A stretch of 64,000 nucleotides of DNA from DATKJS01 sp050015275. GTDB lineage: Bacteria > Acidobacteriota > Aminicenantia > Aminicenantales > Saccharicenantaceae. Of the stretch, positions 1 through 8,951 are shown in pieces. Where the stretch lies: positions 1 through 64,000 of the forward strand of contig JBEKBS010000005.1 of NCBI GenBank assembly GCA_050015275.1. The letters run 5' to 3'. The notes below the pieces were generated by a model. It worked only from the letters and a program-made list of their open reading frames with translations, was not told where the DNA came from and did not search any database. Position numbers and translations under genes: made by a program. The stretch's first letter is position 1; the number at the start of each line of letters is the position of its first letter.

Positions 1-179
1 CCGAGGTCATCGAGGTCGGTAAGGGGCGGGTCAACGATGACGGGAAGACGATCCCTCTCGTTGTCAAGAAAGGCGACAGGGTCCTCATCGGCAAGTACAG
101 CGGCACCGAGGTCACGGTCGACAGCGTCGAGCTCGTGATCATCCGCGAGGAAGAGGTCCTGGCGGTCATCGAGAAGTAA
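1..179 (+). CDS. groES: GroES co-chaperonin, C-terminal part (cut by window start)
   Basis: The reading frame is open from base 3 to a TAA at 177-179 and encodes the last 58 residues of a Hsp10 chaperonin. The segment has the expected features: a GKGR stretch after the mobile loop, VKKGDRVLIGKYSGTEV, and the closing REEEVLAVIE strand. GroES caps the GroEL ring and closes the folding chamber in the cytoplasm. groL starts 9 bases downstream, the usual groESL operon order, so the two are surely co-transcribed. The start codon and promoter lie outside the window. Confidence 0.96.
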   Translation, partial: EVIEVGKGRVNDDGKTIPLVVKKGDRVLIGKYSGTEVTVDSVELVIIREEEVLAVIEK

Positions 180-188
180 GGAGGCAAC

Positions 189-1805
<1,617 letters not shown>

Positions 1806-1828
1806 TCGCGTCCTAAGCGAACGCTCAA

Positions 1829-1862
1829 GGCCCCGGGCGGTCCGCCGCCCGGGGCCTTTTTT
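1829..1862 (+). terminator. Rho-independent terminator of groESL
   Basis: GGCCCCGGGCGG and CCGCCCGGGGCC form a 12-bp GC-rich stem with a 3-4 base loop, followed by six T residues. It sits 23 bases after the groL stop. Confidence 0.93.
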
Positions 1863-1906
1863 ATGGGTTTGACCCCTTCTTATGATATATTGAGGCGCGG
1901 CGGTCC

Positions 1907-4270
1907 ATGCTGAAGATCTTCGACCGGTATATCCTCAAAGAGGTCTTCCCCCCCTTCCTCATCGGCCTTCTCGTCACGGCCTTCGTCCTCCTCATGAACC
2001 AGGTCCTCGTCCTGGCCGAGCTTTTCATCGACCGGGGCGTGCCGGCCGGCGTCGCGGCCCGGCTGTTCGTGTTCCTCGTCCCGTCGCTCCTGGCCTTCGC
2101 CGTCCCCATGGCCGTTTTGGCGGGCATCATGGGCGGCCTGGCCCGCCTGTCCGCGGACTCCGAGATCGTCGCCTTCCGGACGCTCGGGATCGGGTCGCGG
2201 AGCCTCGTCCGGCCGCTCCTTCTTTTTGCCTTGGGCGGCTGGTTGGTCACGTCGGCCCTGACCCTGGTCCTGGCTCCCCGGGCCAACTTCCGGTGGGTCC
2301 AGGACATGACGAGCTCCGTCCTGGCCCGGGCGACGCTCCGGGTCAACCCGCTCGAGTTCAGCGAGTCCGTTCCGAACGCGGTCCTCTTCGTCGAGGGGAT
2401 CGGCCGGGACAAGCAATGGGAGAACGTTTTCGCCTACCTGAACAAGGACCCCCGCGCCCCCCGGGTGATCATGGCCCGGAAGGGGCGGATCAATCTTTTC
2501 CCCGGGAGCAAGCGGGCGACGCTGGAGCTCACGGACGGCGTCCTCCATTCCGGCCCCCTCGCGGAGCCCGAGACCTACAGCGTCACGTCCTTCGCGCGCT
2601 TCGAGGAAGAGATCGACGTCGAGAGGCTGTTCCCCACGTTGTCGAGCGAGAAGAGGGTCCGGGAGAAGGACATCCGCGAGCTCGTCCGGGACGCAAGAGC
2701 GATGGGGGGCGAGCTCGCCGCGCTGGAAAATGAAGGCGGGGGGGGCGCCGCGGCCGGGGCGGGAGCTCCCCGCGCCGCCCAGATGCGGCGGGACCTCCGG
2801 GCCCACTGGGTCGAGATCCACAAGAAATTCTCCCTTCCTCTTGTCTGCTTTATCTTCGTCCTCCTGGGGCTTCCCCTGGGCCTCATGACCGGGCGCGGCG
2901 GCCGGACCGGCGGACTGTCCCTGAGCATGGGGATCATCTTCCTTTATTACGTCCTGATCACGGCCGGCGAGAAGCTGGCCATCGACGGGAAGATCACCCC
3001 CTTCCTCGGCATGTGGGGGCCCGACATCCTCCTGGCCGCGGCCGGCCTGCTCCTCTTCGTCCGGTCCGAGAGGGATAGGGAGGGCCTGGCCCGCCTGGCC
3101 GGCGCCTTCCGCAAGAAACTCTCGTCTCTCCCCGGTCCCCGGCCGGGACCGAAAACGAGGCGCCTGCCCCGACTGTCCCTCCGGTTTCCCAACCTTCTTG
3201 ACCGCTATATCGCCCGCAAATACCTCGCGATCCTGGGCTTCACGCTGACGGCGCTTCTGGGAGCGTCATTCATCGTCGCCTTCTTCGAGCGGCTCGATGC
3301 CGTTCACAAGCACGGCAAGCCGATCGTGATGATCCTCCAGCACGTCTGGTTCAGGATCCCCGAATTCCTGGCCGCCGTCCTTCCGGCCGCGGCCCTGACC
3401 ACGACCCTCCTCGCCCTCGGCCTCCTGGTCAGGACGAACGAGATCACGGCCATGAAGGCCTCGGGGATCAGCCTGTACCGGACCGCCGTGCCCGTCCTCA
3501 TCCTGTCCGCCGCCGTGAGCGGGGCGGCCTTCCTGGTCCAGGAGCGCCTGGCGCCCGCGGCGGGGATCAGGGCCGAGGAGATATGGAACAGGATCAACGA
3601 TCTGCCGGCCCGGAGATACAGCTCTTTCGGCCGGCACTGGATCCTGGGCCGCGAGAAGGACCGGATCTACCACTACGAATATTTCGAACCCGCCTCGTCG
3701 GCCTTCAGCCGGCTGTCGGTCTTCGACATCGACCCGGGGCGCTGGGCCCTCGCCAAGAGGGTCTACGCGGACAAAGCTTCACTCGGGCCGGCCGGCTTCG
3801 AGCTCCGCAACGGCTGGCTCAGGGATTTCACCGGCGCGGCGGCCGTCCCGTTCGCCGCATGGGAGACGTGGCAACTGCCGGCCGCCGAGGGACGGGCCGC
3901 CTTCGTCCGGGAATGGAAGGAGCCCCAGCAGCTGACGTACGCGGAGCTCCGCGAATACGCTTCAGAGGTTCGGGCCACAGGATTCGAAGCGACCCGCCTC
4001 ACGGTGGACCTGAGAGGCAAGATCGCGTTCCCCCTGGCCAGCCTGGTCATGACGGTCCTGGCCATCCCCTTCGCGTTTTCCGTGGGGAAAAAGGGGGCCC
4101 TCGCGGGGATGGGCCTGAGCGTCGCTCTCGCCGCCGCCTATTGGGGAGCGTTCGCCGTTTTCAGGAGCCTCGGCTATACGGGGGTCCTGACGCCCTTTCT
4201 CGCGGCTTGGGGGGCGAACCTTGTCTTCGGGCTGGCGGGGCTTTTCCTTCTCTTCAGGCTCAGGACCTGA
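1907..4270 (+). CDS. lptFG: LptF-LptG fused LPS-export permease, 787 aa
   Basis: Two YjgP/YjgQ-family permease modules in one chain. Residues 1-390 form one module: it begins FDRYILKEVFPPFLIG, has three membrane helices, a periplasmic domain (about 130-300) and three more helices from about 310. A short Pro/Arg-rich linker (about 395-425) leads to a second module that restarts with LLDRYIARKYLAILGF and repeats the 3+3 helix plan to residue 787. LptF and LptG normally are separate proteins that pair in the inner membrane and, with the ATPase LptB, extract lipopolysaccharide and pass it to LptC. Here both halves would come from one mRNA at fixed stoichiometry. The usual single protein is about 360 aa, so the length fits two copies. 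No lptB or lptC is adjacent. A TATATT-like -10 precedes the gene but I see no convincing -35. Confidence 0.88.
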   Translation: MLKIFDRYILKEVFPPFLIGLLVTAFVLLMNQVLVLAELFIDRGVPAGVAARLFVFLVPSLLAFAVPMAVLAGIMGGLARLSADSEIVAFRTLGIGSRSLVRPLLLFALGGWLVTSALTLVLAPRANFRWVQDMTSSVLARATLRVNPLEFSESVPNAVLFVEGIGRDKQWENVFAYLNKDPRAPRVIMARKGRINLFPGSKRATLELTDGVLHSGPLAEPETYSVTSFARFEEEIDVERLFPTLSSEKRVREKDIRELVRDARAMGGELAALENEGGGGAAAGAGAPRAAQMRRDLRAHWVEIHKKFSLPLVCFIFVLLGLPLGLMTGRGGRTGGLSLSMGIIFLYYVLITAGEKLAIDGKITPFLGMWGPDILLAAAGLLLFVRSERDREGLARLAGAFRKKLSSLPGPRPGPKTRRLPRLSLRFPNLLDRYIARKYLAILGFTLTALLGASFIVAFFERLDAVHKHGKPIVMILQHVWFRIPEFLAAVLPAAALTTTLLALGLLVRTNEITAMKASGISLYRTAVPVLILSAAVSGAAFLVQERLAPAAGIRAEEIWNRINDLPARRYSSFGRHWILGREKDRIYHYEYFEPASSAFSRLSVFDIDPGRWALAKRVYADKASLGPAGFELRNGWLRDFTGAAAVPFAAWETWQLPAAEGRAAFVREWKEPQQLTYAELREYASEVRATGFEATRLTVDLRGKIAFPLASLVMTVLAIPFAFSVGKKGALAGMGLSVALAAAYWGAFAVFRSLGYTGVLTPFLAAWGANLVFGLAGLFLLFRLRT

Positions 4271-4291
4271 TCCCTCGGGCTCGGGACCTTG

Positions 4292-4777
4292 TCACATCTT
4301 GTATTTGCCGAAGTCCTCGGGGCCAAGGCCTTCGAGCCATCTCCTGAGCTTTTCCGAGGCGTCCAGGTTATCTTCGAACTTCAGGCTATGAGCTTTGCGG
4401 ACGACGTCGTCCTCGACGAAGATCGGCGAGCTCATGCGGAGGGCCAGAGCGATGGCGTCGGACGGCCGGGAATCGATGATGATGGCCCGCTCTTCCTGGC
4501 GGCAATGGATGAGGGCGTAGAACGTGTTGTTGCGGACGTCGTTGACGACGATCTTCTCAATGGCGATGCCGAGCTTCTCCAGAAAGCTCTTCAGGAGGTC
4601 GTGGGTCATGGGGCGGGGCGTCGGGACGTTCTCGATGGTCAGGGCGATGGCGTTGGCCTCGAAGACGCCTATCCAGATGGGAAGGATCTGCTCATTGTGG
4701 GGGTCTTCCAGGACGACGATGGGCATCTTGGAGATCGGGTCCACGACGAGACCCTTGACCTTCATTTCGATTTCCAT
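4292..4777 (-). CDS. DUF151 / bifunctional nuclease-family protein, 161 aa
   Basis: Member of the DUF151 (BFN) family, whose plant members were reported to have DNase/RNase activity; the bacterial role is poorly defined. Family features are VVLEDPHNEQILPIWIGVFEANAIAL near residues 21-46, the DLLKSFLEKLG helix, and DSRPSDAIALALRMSSPIFV near 103-122. Length is normal for the family. The ATG at 4777 follows GAGAGG; a second Met lies four codons in. A TTGACA-17-TATATT promoter lies just upstream, so it is probably monocistronic. It ends 21 bases from the convergent lptFG stop. Confidence 0.85.
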   Translation of the reverse strand: MEIEMKVKGLVVDPISKMPIVVLEDPHNEQILPIWIGVFEANAIALTIENVPTPRPMTHDLLKSFLEKLGIAIEKIVVNDVRNNTFYALIHCRQEERAIIIDSRPSDAIALALRMSSPIFVEDDVVRKAHSLKFEDNLDASEKLRRWLEGLGPEDFGKYKM

Positions 4778-4797
4778 GGCCCTCTCTGTTCCCTACT

Positions 4798-4826
4798 AAT
4801 ATAGGGGGCGGGGAAGGGGTTGTCAA
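4798..4826 (-). promoter_or_regulatory. Sigma-70 promoter of the DUF151 gene
   Basis: On the minus strand TTGACA (4826-4821) and TATATT (4803-4798) are separated by 17 bases. The -10 box ends 20 bases before the ATG at 4777. Confidence 0.8.
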
Positions 4827-4916
4827 GAAAACGCGAGCGGCTTCCAGCGGGAGTCCTGCGCGCAGATCACGTTTTTTTGTCCATCTCTCACGTTTCTTCT
4901 TTTTTAAGGTTGCGGA

Positions 4917-4935
4917 CTCGGAGGGAGTCCCTCCG
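4917..4935. repeat. Dispersed palindrome, copy A
   Basis: CTCGGAGGGAGTCCCTCCG contains a perfect inverted repeat, CGGAGGGA and TCCCTCCG, around one central base. Related sequences occur at 41000-41017 and 54789-54806, all intergenic. It lies downstream of the minus-strand EndoQ gene's terminator. Confidence 0.55.
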
Positions 4936-4968
4936 AAAAACGTGGGATTCTCCAGCGAGGAATCCCAC
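4936..4968 (-). terminator. Terminator downstream of the EndoQ gene
   Basis: On the minus strand a 9-bp stem (GTGGGATTC / GAATCCCAC, 4968-4942) is followed after one base by TTTTT. It lies about 110 bases after the stop of the gene ending at 5079. Confidence 0.75.
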
Positions 4969-4986
4969 TCTGTGATCGCTCCGCAC

Positions 4987-5007
4987 CCCTCGCCCAAGGG
5001 GCGAGGG
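4987..5007. repeat. Intergenic inverted repeat
   Basis: CCCTCGCCC and GGGCGAGGG form a 9-bp stem with a 3-base loop between the EndoQ stop and its terminator. No T-run follows, so it is not a simple terminator. The rest of 4830-5078 holds no gene that I can support. Confidence 0.6.
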
Positions 5008-5078
5008 ACCGTGCCCGCGTCGCGCTCAATGTTTTCTCCGGGACATCCCCCCTTCGTCCGCGATCTCAGAAGAAACGT

Positions 5079-6374
5079 TCAGAATAGGGTCAGCTGGCCG
5101 GCGGCCTGCTCTTCGGCGTGCTCTTCGCCGAAGAGGCTGATGACGCCGTACTCGCCATCGTGTCCCGGGACGATCTTGACCCGGCCCTGCCTCATCCGGT
5201 CGATGCCCGCGGCGATCCTCTCCGGACCCGACCGGGCGAGGTCGGACACGGGGACGTCGACGAGGACGTTGAACTCGCTCCCGAAGTCGCGGATGAACCT
5301 GAAGTAATTGTCCCAGACGCCCTGGGATTCCGGCGTCTTTCCCAGGGCCTCGGCAATGACCTCGTTGAGGGGGATGAGGCTCTTGAAGGGGATCCGGCCG
5401 GGGACCTCGTCGCCGCTTTCCCGGTCGGCGAGCTCCTCGACGCGGTGGAGGACGCCGATGGTCAGGCGCTTCCCGCACTTCGGACAGAGATCGTTGGTCG
5501 TCGAGCTTTCCCGCGGCGAGAGGACGACGCCGCATTTCCGGTGGCCGTCATAATGGTATTTCCCCTCTTCCGGAAAGAACTCCACGGTGTAGAGGAACTT
5601 CGCGGGGTCCTTGGTGCGGAGCGCGTCCATGAGGCCCCGGTAGCTGAATTCCGTATCAAAGACATTGGCTTCCCGGCCGATCTTCGCCGGGGAGTGGGCG
5701 TCGGAGTTGGAGACGAGGGCGAACCGGTCAAGGGCGGAGAGCCGCCAGTTCATGGGGGGGTCGGAGGACAGTCCGGTTTCCAAAGCAAAGATCGTGGGCG
5801 TCATCTCCTCGAAGCACTCCTCGATCGAATCGAAGCCCGAGTTGGCGCCGAAGAGGGAGAACCAGGGCGTCCAGATGTGGGAGGGGATGATGACGCATCG
5901 CGGGCAGGTCTCGGCGACCATCCGGCTGAAGAGCCGGACGTCCAGGCCGAGGATGGGCCGGCCGTCGGACCGCAGGTTGCCGATCGCCGCCAGCCGGCCG
6001 TTGATCCGCTCGACCGATTCGAAGTCCGGGGCGAGGAGCATGACGTGGATCTTCCGGACCTTGCCGGCCTTCGAGTAGATGAAGCTGAGCTCCGTCGAGA
6101 GGATGAACGAGACGTCCTTGGGCGAGAAAGGGAGGCCCTTGAGATACGGGTCCTCGGGCGCCTGCACCCCGTTCTTGAACTCGAAGAAACCGTTCCCCGA
6201 AGGCTTGAGCTTGGCCTTCATCAGGAAGAGCCATTCCGGGTGGGTAAAGTCGCCGGTGGCGAGGAGCCGGATGCCCTTGACCTTGGCCCAATACGCGAGG
6301 GTTTCGAGGACCATGTCGCGCGACGTGGCCCTCGAAAATTTCGAGTGGATATGCAGGTCAGCGGTGAATCTCAT
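5079..6374 (-). CDS. Endonuclease Q-type PHP-domain DNA repair nuclease, 431 aa
   Basis: The protein opens with the PHP metal motif ADLHIHSKFSRAT, followed by TGDFTHPEW, a STELSFIYS strand, ALETGLSSDPPMNWRLS and the metal-binding SNSDAHSPAKIG, all typical of archaeal and bacterial endonuclease Q (TIGR00375 family). A zinc-binding stretch follows: HRKCGVVLSP and LCPKCGKRLTIG. Endonuclease Q cuts 5' of deaminated bases (hypoxanthine, uracil, xanthine) and abasic sites. The last five residues are QLTLF, matching the QLxLF bacterial sliding-clamp-binding motif, so the enzyme probably docks on DnaN. An alternative TTG start at 6416 would place the start inside the promoter -35 box, so the ATG at 6374 is chosen. 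The neighbours give no repair context. Confidence 0.88.
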   Translation of the reverse strand: MRFTADLHIHSKFSRATSRDMVLETLAYWAKVKGIRLLATGDFTHPEWLFLMKAKLKPSGNGFFEFKNGVQAPEDPYLKGLPFSPKDVSFILSTELSFIYSKAGKVRKIHVMLLAPDFESVERINGRLAAIGNLRSDGRPILGLDVRLFSRMVAETCPRCVIIPSHIWTPWFSLFGANSGFDSIEECFEEMTPTIFALETGLSSDPPMNWRLSALDRFALVSNSDAHSPAKIGREANVFDTEFSYRGLMDALRTKDPAKFLYTVEFFPEEGKYHYDGHRKCGVVLSPRESSTTNDLCPKCGKRLTIGVLHRVEELADRESGDEVPGRIPFKSLIPLNEVIAEALGKTPESQGVWDNYFRFIRDFGSEFNVLVDVPVSDLARSGPERIAAGIDRMRQGRVKIVPGHDGEYGVISLFGEEHAEEQAAGQLTLF

Positions 6375-6387
6375 GACCGGGATTTTC

Positions 6388-6416
6388 AGTTTAGAACGAG
6401 CCGGTGGCGAATGCAA
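6388..6416 (-). promoter_or_regulatory. Promoter of the EndoQ gene
   Basis: Minus-strand TTGCAT (6416-6411), 17-base spacer, TAAACT (6393-6388). The -10 box ends 13 bases before the ATG at 6374, so the leader would be only about 6 bases and I see no ribosome site. Confidence 0.7.
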
Positions 6417-6523
6417 GTGCTTTCGGCCTGATTTTTTTTACGGTCCATCGGCAGGATTTTTTTCCCTTGACAAGCGACGAAAAAGAGCAGCGGAAGGCGC
6501 TCGGCGGCGCCGCGGGGCGAGGG

Positions 6524-8845
6524 CTACTTTCCGTTCTTGAGCGCCGCGGCCAGGGCCTGGCCCTTCTCGGCATATTCCTGTGACCGCGCGCTGTCGCCGG
6601 CGCGGTTGTAAAGGTCGGCCATCAGGAAGTAGCCGAGGGGAAGCTCGGACCTGTCGGGTTTGAGCCCGATGCCCTTCTTGACGAGGTCGATGGCTTCCGG
6701 GAAGCGCTCGCCGCGGTTCAAGTAAATCCGGGCGAGATAGAAGTAGCTCAGGGGGAACTCCGGATTGGCTTCGATCGTTTTGCGGAGGGTTTGGTATTCC
6801 TCCTCCTCCTGCCCCAGGGACCGATAGAGGCGGGACAGATTGTAGAGGGCCCGGTAGCTCTTCGGGGAGTCCTGGATCTCCCGGAGATAGTAGTCCACCG
6901 CCTCGGCGGGCCGGTTCTGCTTTTCGAGGAGCTGGGCCATGTTGTAGCGGAGGCTCAAGAGCTTGGCGTTGATGCCCATGGCCGCCTTCAGGTGCTCCTC
7001 CGCCTTAGGGAGGTCATCGCGGCTGAGGTAGATGGCGCCGAGGGCGTTATGCGACGAGGCCGAGTGCGGGTCGAGGGCCAGGCACTGTTCGAAGTAGCCG
7101 ATGGCCTTGTCGGGATTGCCGCGGTGGACGTTGAGGTTGCCCAGGAGGAACATCAGCTGGGAATCGGGGAAGCCTTTCTTCATGTAGTCCAGGACGAACC
7201 GCTCGGCCTCGTCGTATTGCCCCATGGCCTGGTAGGAGTTGGCGATGTTGATGACGCAGAAGGAGTCGTCGGGCTTGAGGTCGAGGGCCTTGAGGAAGGC
7301 CGGGAGCGCCTCCTTGAACTTCTTCTCGTGGTAGAAGAGGTTGCCGAGGGCGAAATGGGCGTCGGCGATCGTCGGGTCGTCGGCGATGATCCTCTGGATC
7401 ACGGCGATGGCCTCTTCCGGCTTGCCTTCGAGCCCGATCTCCCGGGCGCGGGAGAGATCGTTGAAGATCCCGATCTTGTCCTTCGGGTTGGCGAGCCGCT
7501 TTTCCTTGAGCTTGGCGGGGTTCGTGAACGAGCCCAGATACCCCAAGGCGGCCAACTTTTCCCGGGTTTCCTCATCGACCTTCCGGAGGTCGCTCTCGAG
7601 GGCGTTCCGACCGGCGGATTCCATCATGGCGTTGGCCTTGGCCGTCAACTCCTCAAGGCGCCTTTTCTCGAGGGAGGCAAGGTTCTTCTCTTCATGGGGG
7701 TCGGCCACAAGGTCATAGAGCTCGGGGACCGGGGCGACGATGAGCTTGAAGCGGCGGTCCTGGACGCTCCTGAGCTCCGACCATCCGTAGTGGTATCGGG
7801 GAAAATAGCATTCCGAATAGGCCAGGCGGTCGTCGGAGGCGCCGGGCCGGGAGAAGCTCGGGACAAGGCTCCGTCCCTGGACCGCGGCCGGGACCGGGAG
7901 GCCGGCCATCTCGCAGACCGTCGGCATGATGTCGGCAAGGGAAACGGTCTGCGGCGAGGTCAGCCCCTGGAACTTCGGGAAGGGCGTCACGAGGATCAGG
8001 GGGACGTGAAGGGTCGCCTGGTAGATGAAGAAGCCATGGCTGCCCTCGTCATGCTCGCCGAGGCTTTCGCCGTGGTCGGAGGCGAAAACGAGGAAGAGGT
8101 TATTGAGGAGGCCGTTCGTCCCGAGGTAACGCCAGAGACGGGCGAGCTGCGTGTCCGTGAAAGCGATCTCGCCGAGGTAGGGATGGCTGGCGTACGACGT
8201 CTTGAAGGGCTCCGGGGGGTCATAAGGAGTGTGGGGGTCGTAGAGATGGATCCAGGCGAAGAACTTCCGGTCCTTGGCCTTGTCGAGCCAGGGAAGGACC
8301 TCGTCGATGACCTCGTTCGCCGGGCGCTGGACCTCGCCGAGGGAAATGTGCTCGAAGCGGCTGAGGTCGAACTTGTCGAAATATGTGTCGAAGCCCTGGT
8401 TGAGCCCCCACTTGGAATCGAGGACGTAGGCGGCCACGAAGGCCGCCGTCTGGTAGCCCTTCCCCTTGAACAGCTCCGCGAGGGTCACGAGCTCCGGGGG
8501 GACGACGAAGCCCCCGTTGTCGCGGACGCCGTGATAGGGCGGGAGGGTTCCCGTCATGATCGTCGTGTGCGAGGGAAGGGTGAGCGGGGTTTGCGAGATG
8601 CAGCGCTCGAAGCGGAGGCCGCGCGCCGCGAAGAGGTCCATGGTCGGGGTTTCGACCTCCCGCTCGCCGTAGCAGCCGACCTTGTCCGCGCGGAGGGTGT
8701 CGACCGTGATGAGGATCACATTGAAATCCCGGCCCTTTCTCAGCCGCGCGAAGTCGACCCGGCGGGACAGGAGGACCGCGGCGGCGACGGCGGCCAGGAG
8801 GACCAGGGCCGCGGCGCTCAGGAGAACAGTTTTCTTCTTCTTCAC
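6524..8845 (-). CDS. Membrane-anchored sulfatase-fold protein with C-terminal TPRs, 773 aa
   Basis: An N-terminal membrane helix (about residues 6-26) anchors an alkaline-phosphatase-superfamily domain (about 40-420) followed by at least six TPR units (about 470-765). Metal-site motifs are VDTLRAD (from residue 48) and ASDHGESLGEHDEG (about 255-270). The nucleophile motif reads T89-L-P-S-H, where true sulfatases have Cys or Ser (converted to formylglycine) in a C/S-x-P-S-R motif. With Thr it cannot form formylglycine by the standard route; a phosphotransfer or hydrolysis reaction on an unknown envelope substrate is more likely. The start is GTG, with a TAAAAT box ending 8 bases upstream and only a weak AGGG as ribosome site. 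The TPRs suggest protein partners. Confidence 0.85.
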   Translation of the reverse strand: MKKKKTVLLSAAALVLLAAVAAAVLLSRRVDFARLRKGRDFNVILITVDTLRADKVGCYGEREVETPTMDLFAARGLRFERCISQTPLTLPSHTTIMTGTLPPYHGVRDNGGFVVPPELVTLAELFKGKGYQTAAFVAAYVLDSKWGLNQGFDTYFDKFDLSRFEHISLGEVQRPANEVIDEVLPWLDKAKDRKFFAWIHLYDPHTPYDPPEPFKTSYASHPYLGEIAFTDTQLARLWRYLGTNGLLNNLFLVFASDHGESLGEHDEGSHGFFIYQATLHVPLILVTPFPKFQGLTSPQTVSLADIMPTVCEMAGLPVPAAVQGRSLVPSFSRPGASDDRLAYSECYFPRYHYGWSELRSVQDRRFKLIVAPVPELYDLVADPHEEKNLASLEKRRLEELTAKANAMMESAGRNALESDLRKVDEETREKLAALGYLGSFTNPAKLKEKRLANPKDKIGIFNDLSRAREIGLEGKPEEAIAVIQRIIADDPTIADAHFALGNLFYHEKKFKEALPAFLKALDLKPDDSFCVINIANSYQAMGQYDEAERFVLDYMKKGFPDSQLMFLLGNLNVHRGNPDKAIGYFEQCLALDPHSASSHNALGAIYLSRDDLPKAEEHLKAAMGINAKLLSLRYNMAQLLEKQNRPAEAVDYYLREIQDSPKSYRALYNLSRLYRSLGQEEEEYQTLRKTIEANPEFPLSYFYLARIYLNRGERFPEAIDLVKKGIGLKPDRSELPLGYFLMADLYNRAGDSARSQEYAEKGQALAAALKNGK

Positions 8846-8889
8846 GGGACCCTATTTTATCAGAAACGCCGGGCTTCCGCTTCTCGCGC

Positions 8890-8922
8890 AAAAAAAAGGG
8901 GCGGCGGGTTCGCCGCCGCCCC
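8890..8922 (-). terminator. Terminator of the first TonB-dependent receptor gene
   Basis: On the minus strand GGGGCGGCGG and CCGCCGCCCC arms form a 10-bp stem followed by eight T residues, about 30 bases past the receptor stop. Confidence 0.92.
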
Positions 8923-8951
8923 TGCGCGGGGTGCTTGAGTTCGCTGCGAGA

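Noticed and set aside
6374..6416. TTG start at 6416 for the EndoQ gene
   Set aside because: It coincides with the -35 box of a TTGCAT-17-TAAACT promoter, and the PHP domain begins right after the ATG at 6374.
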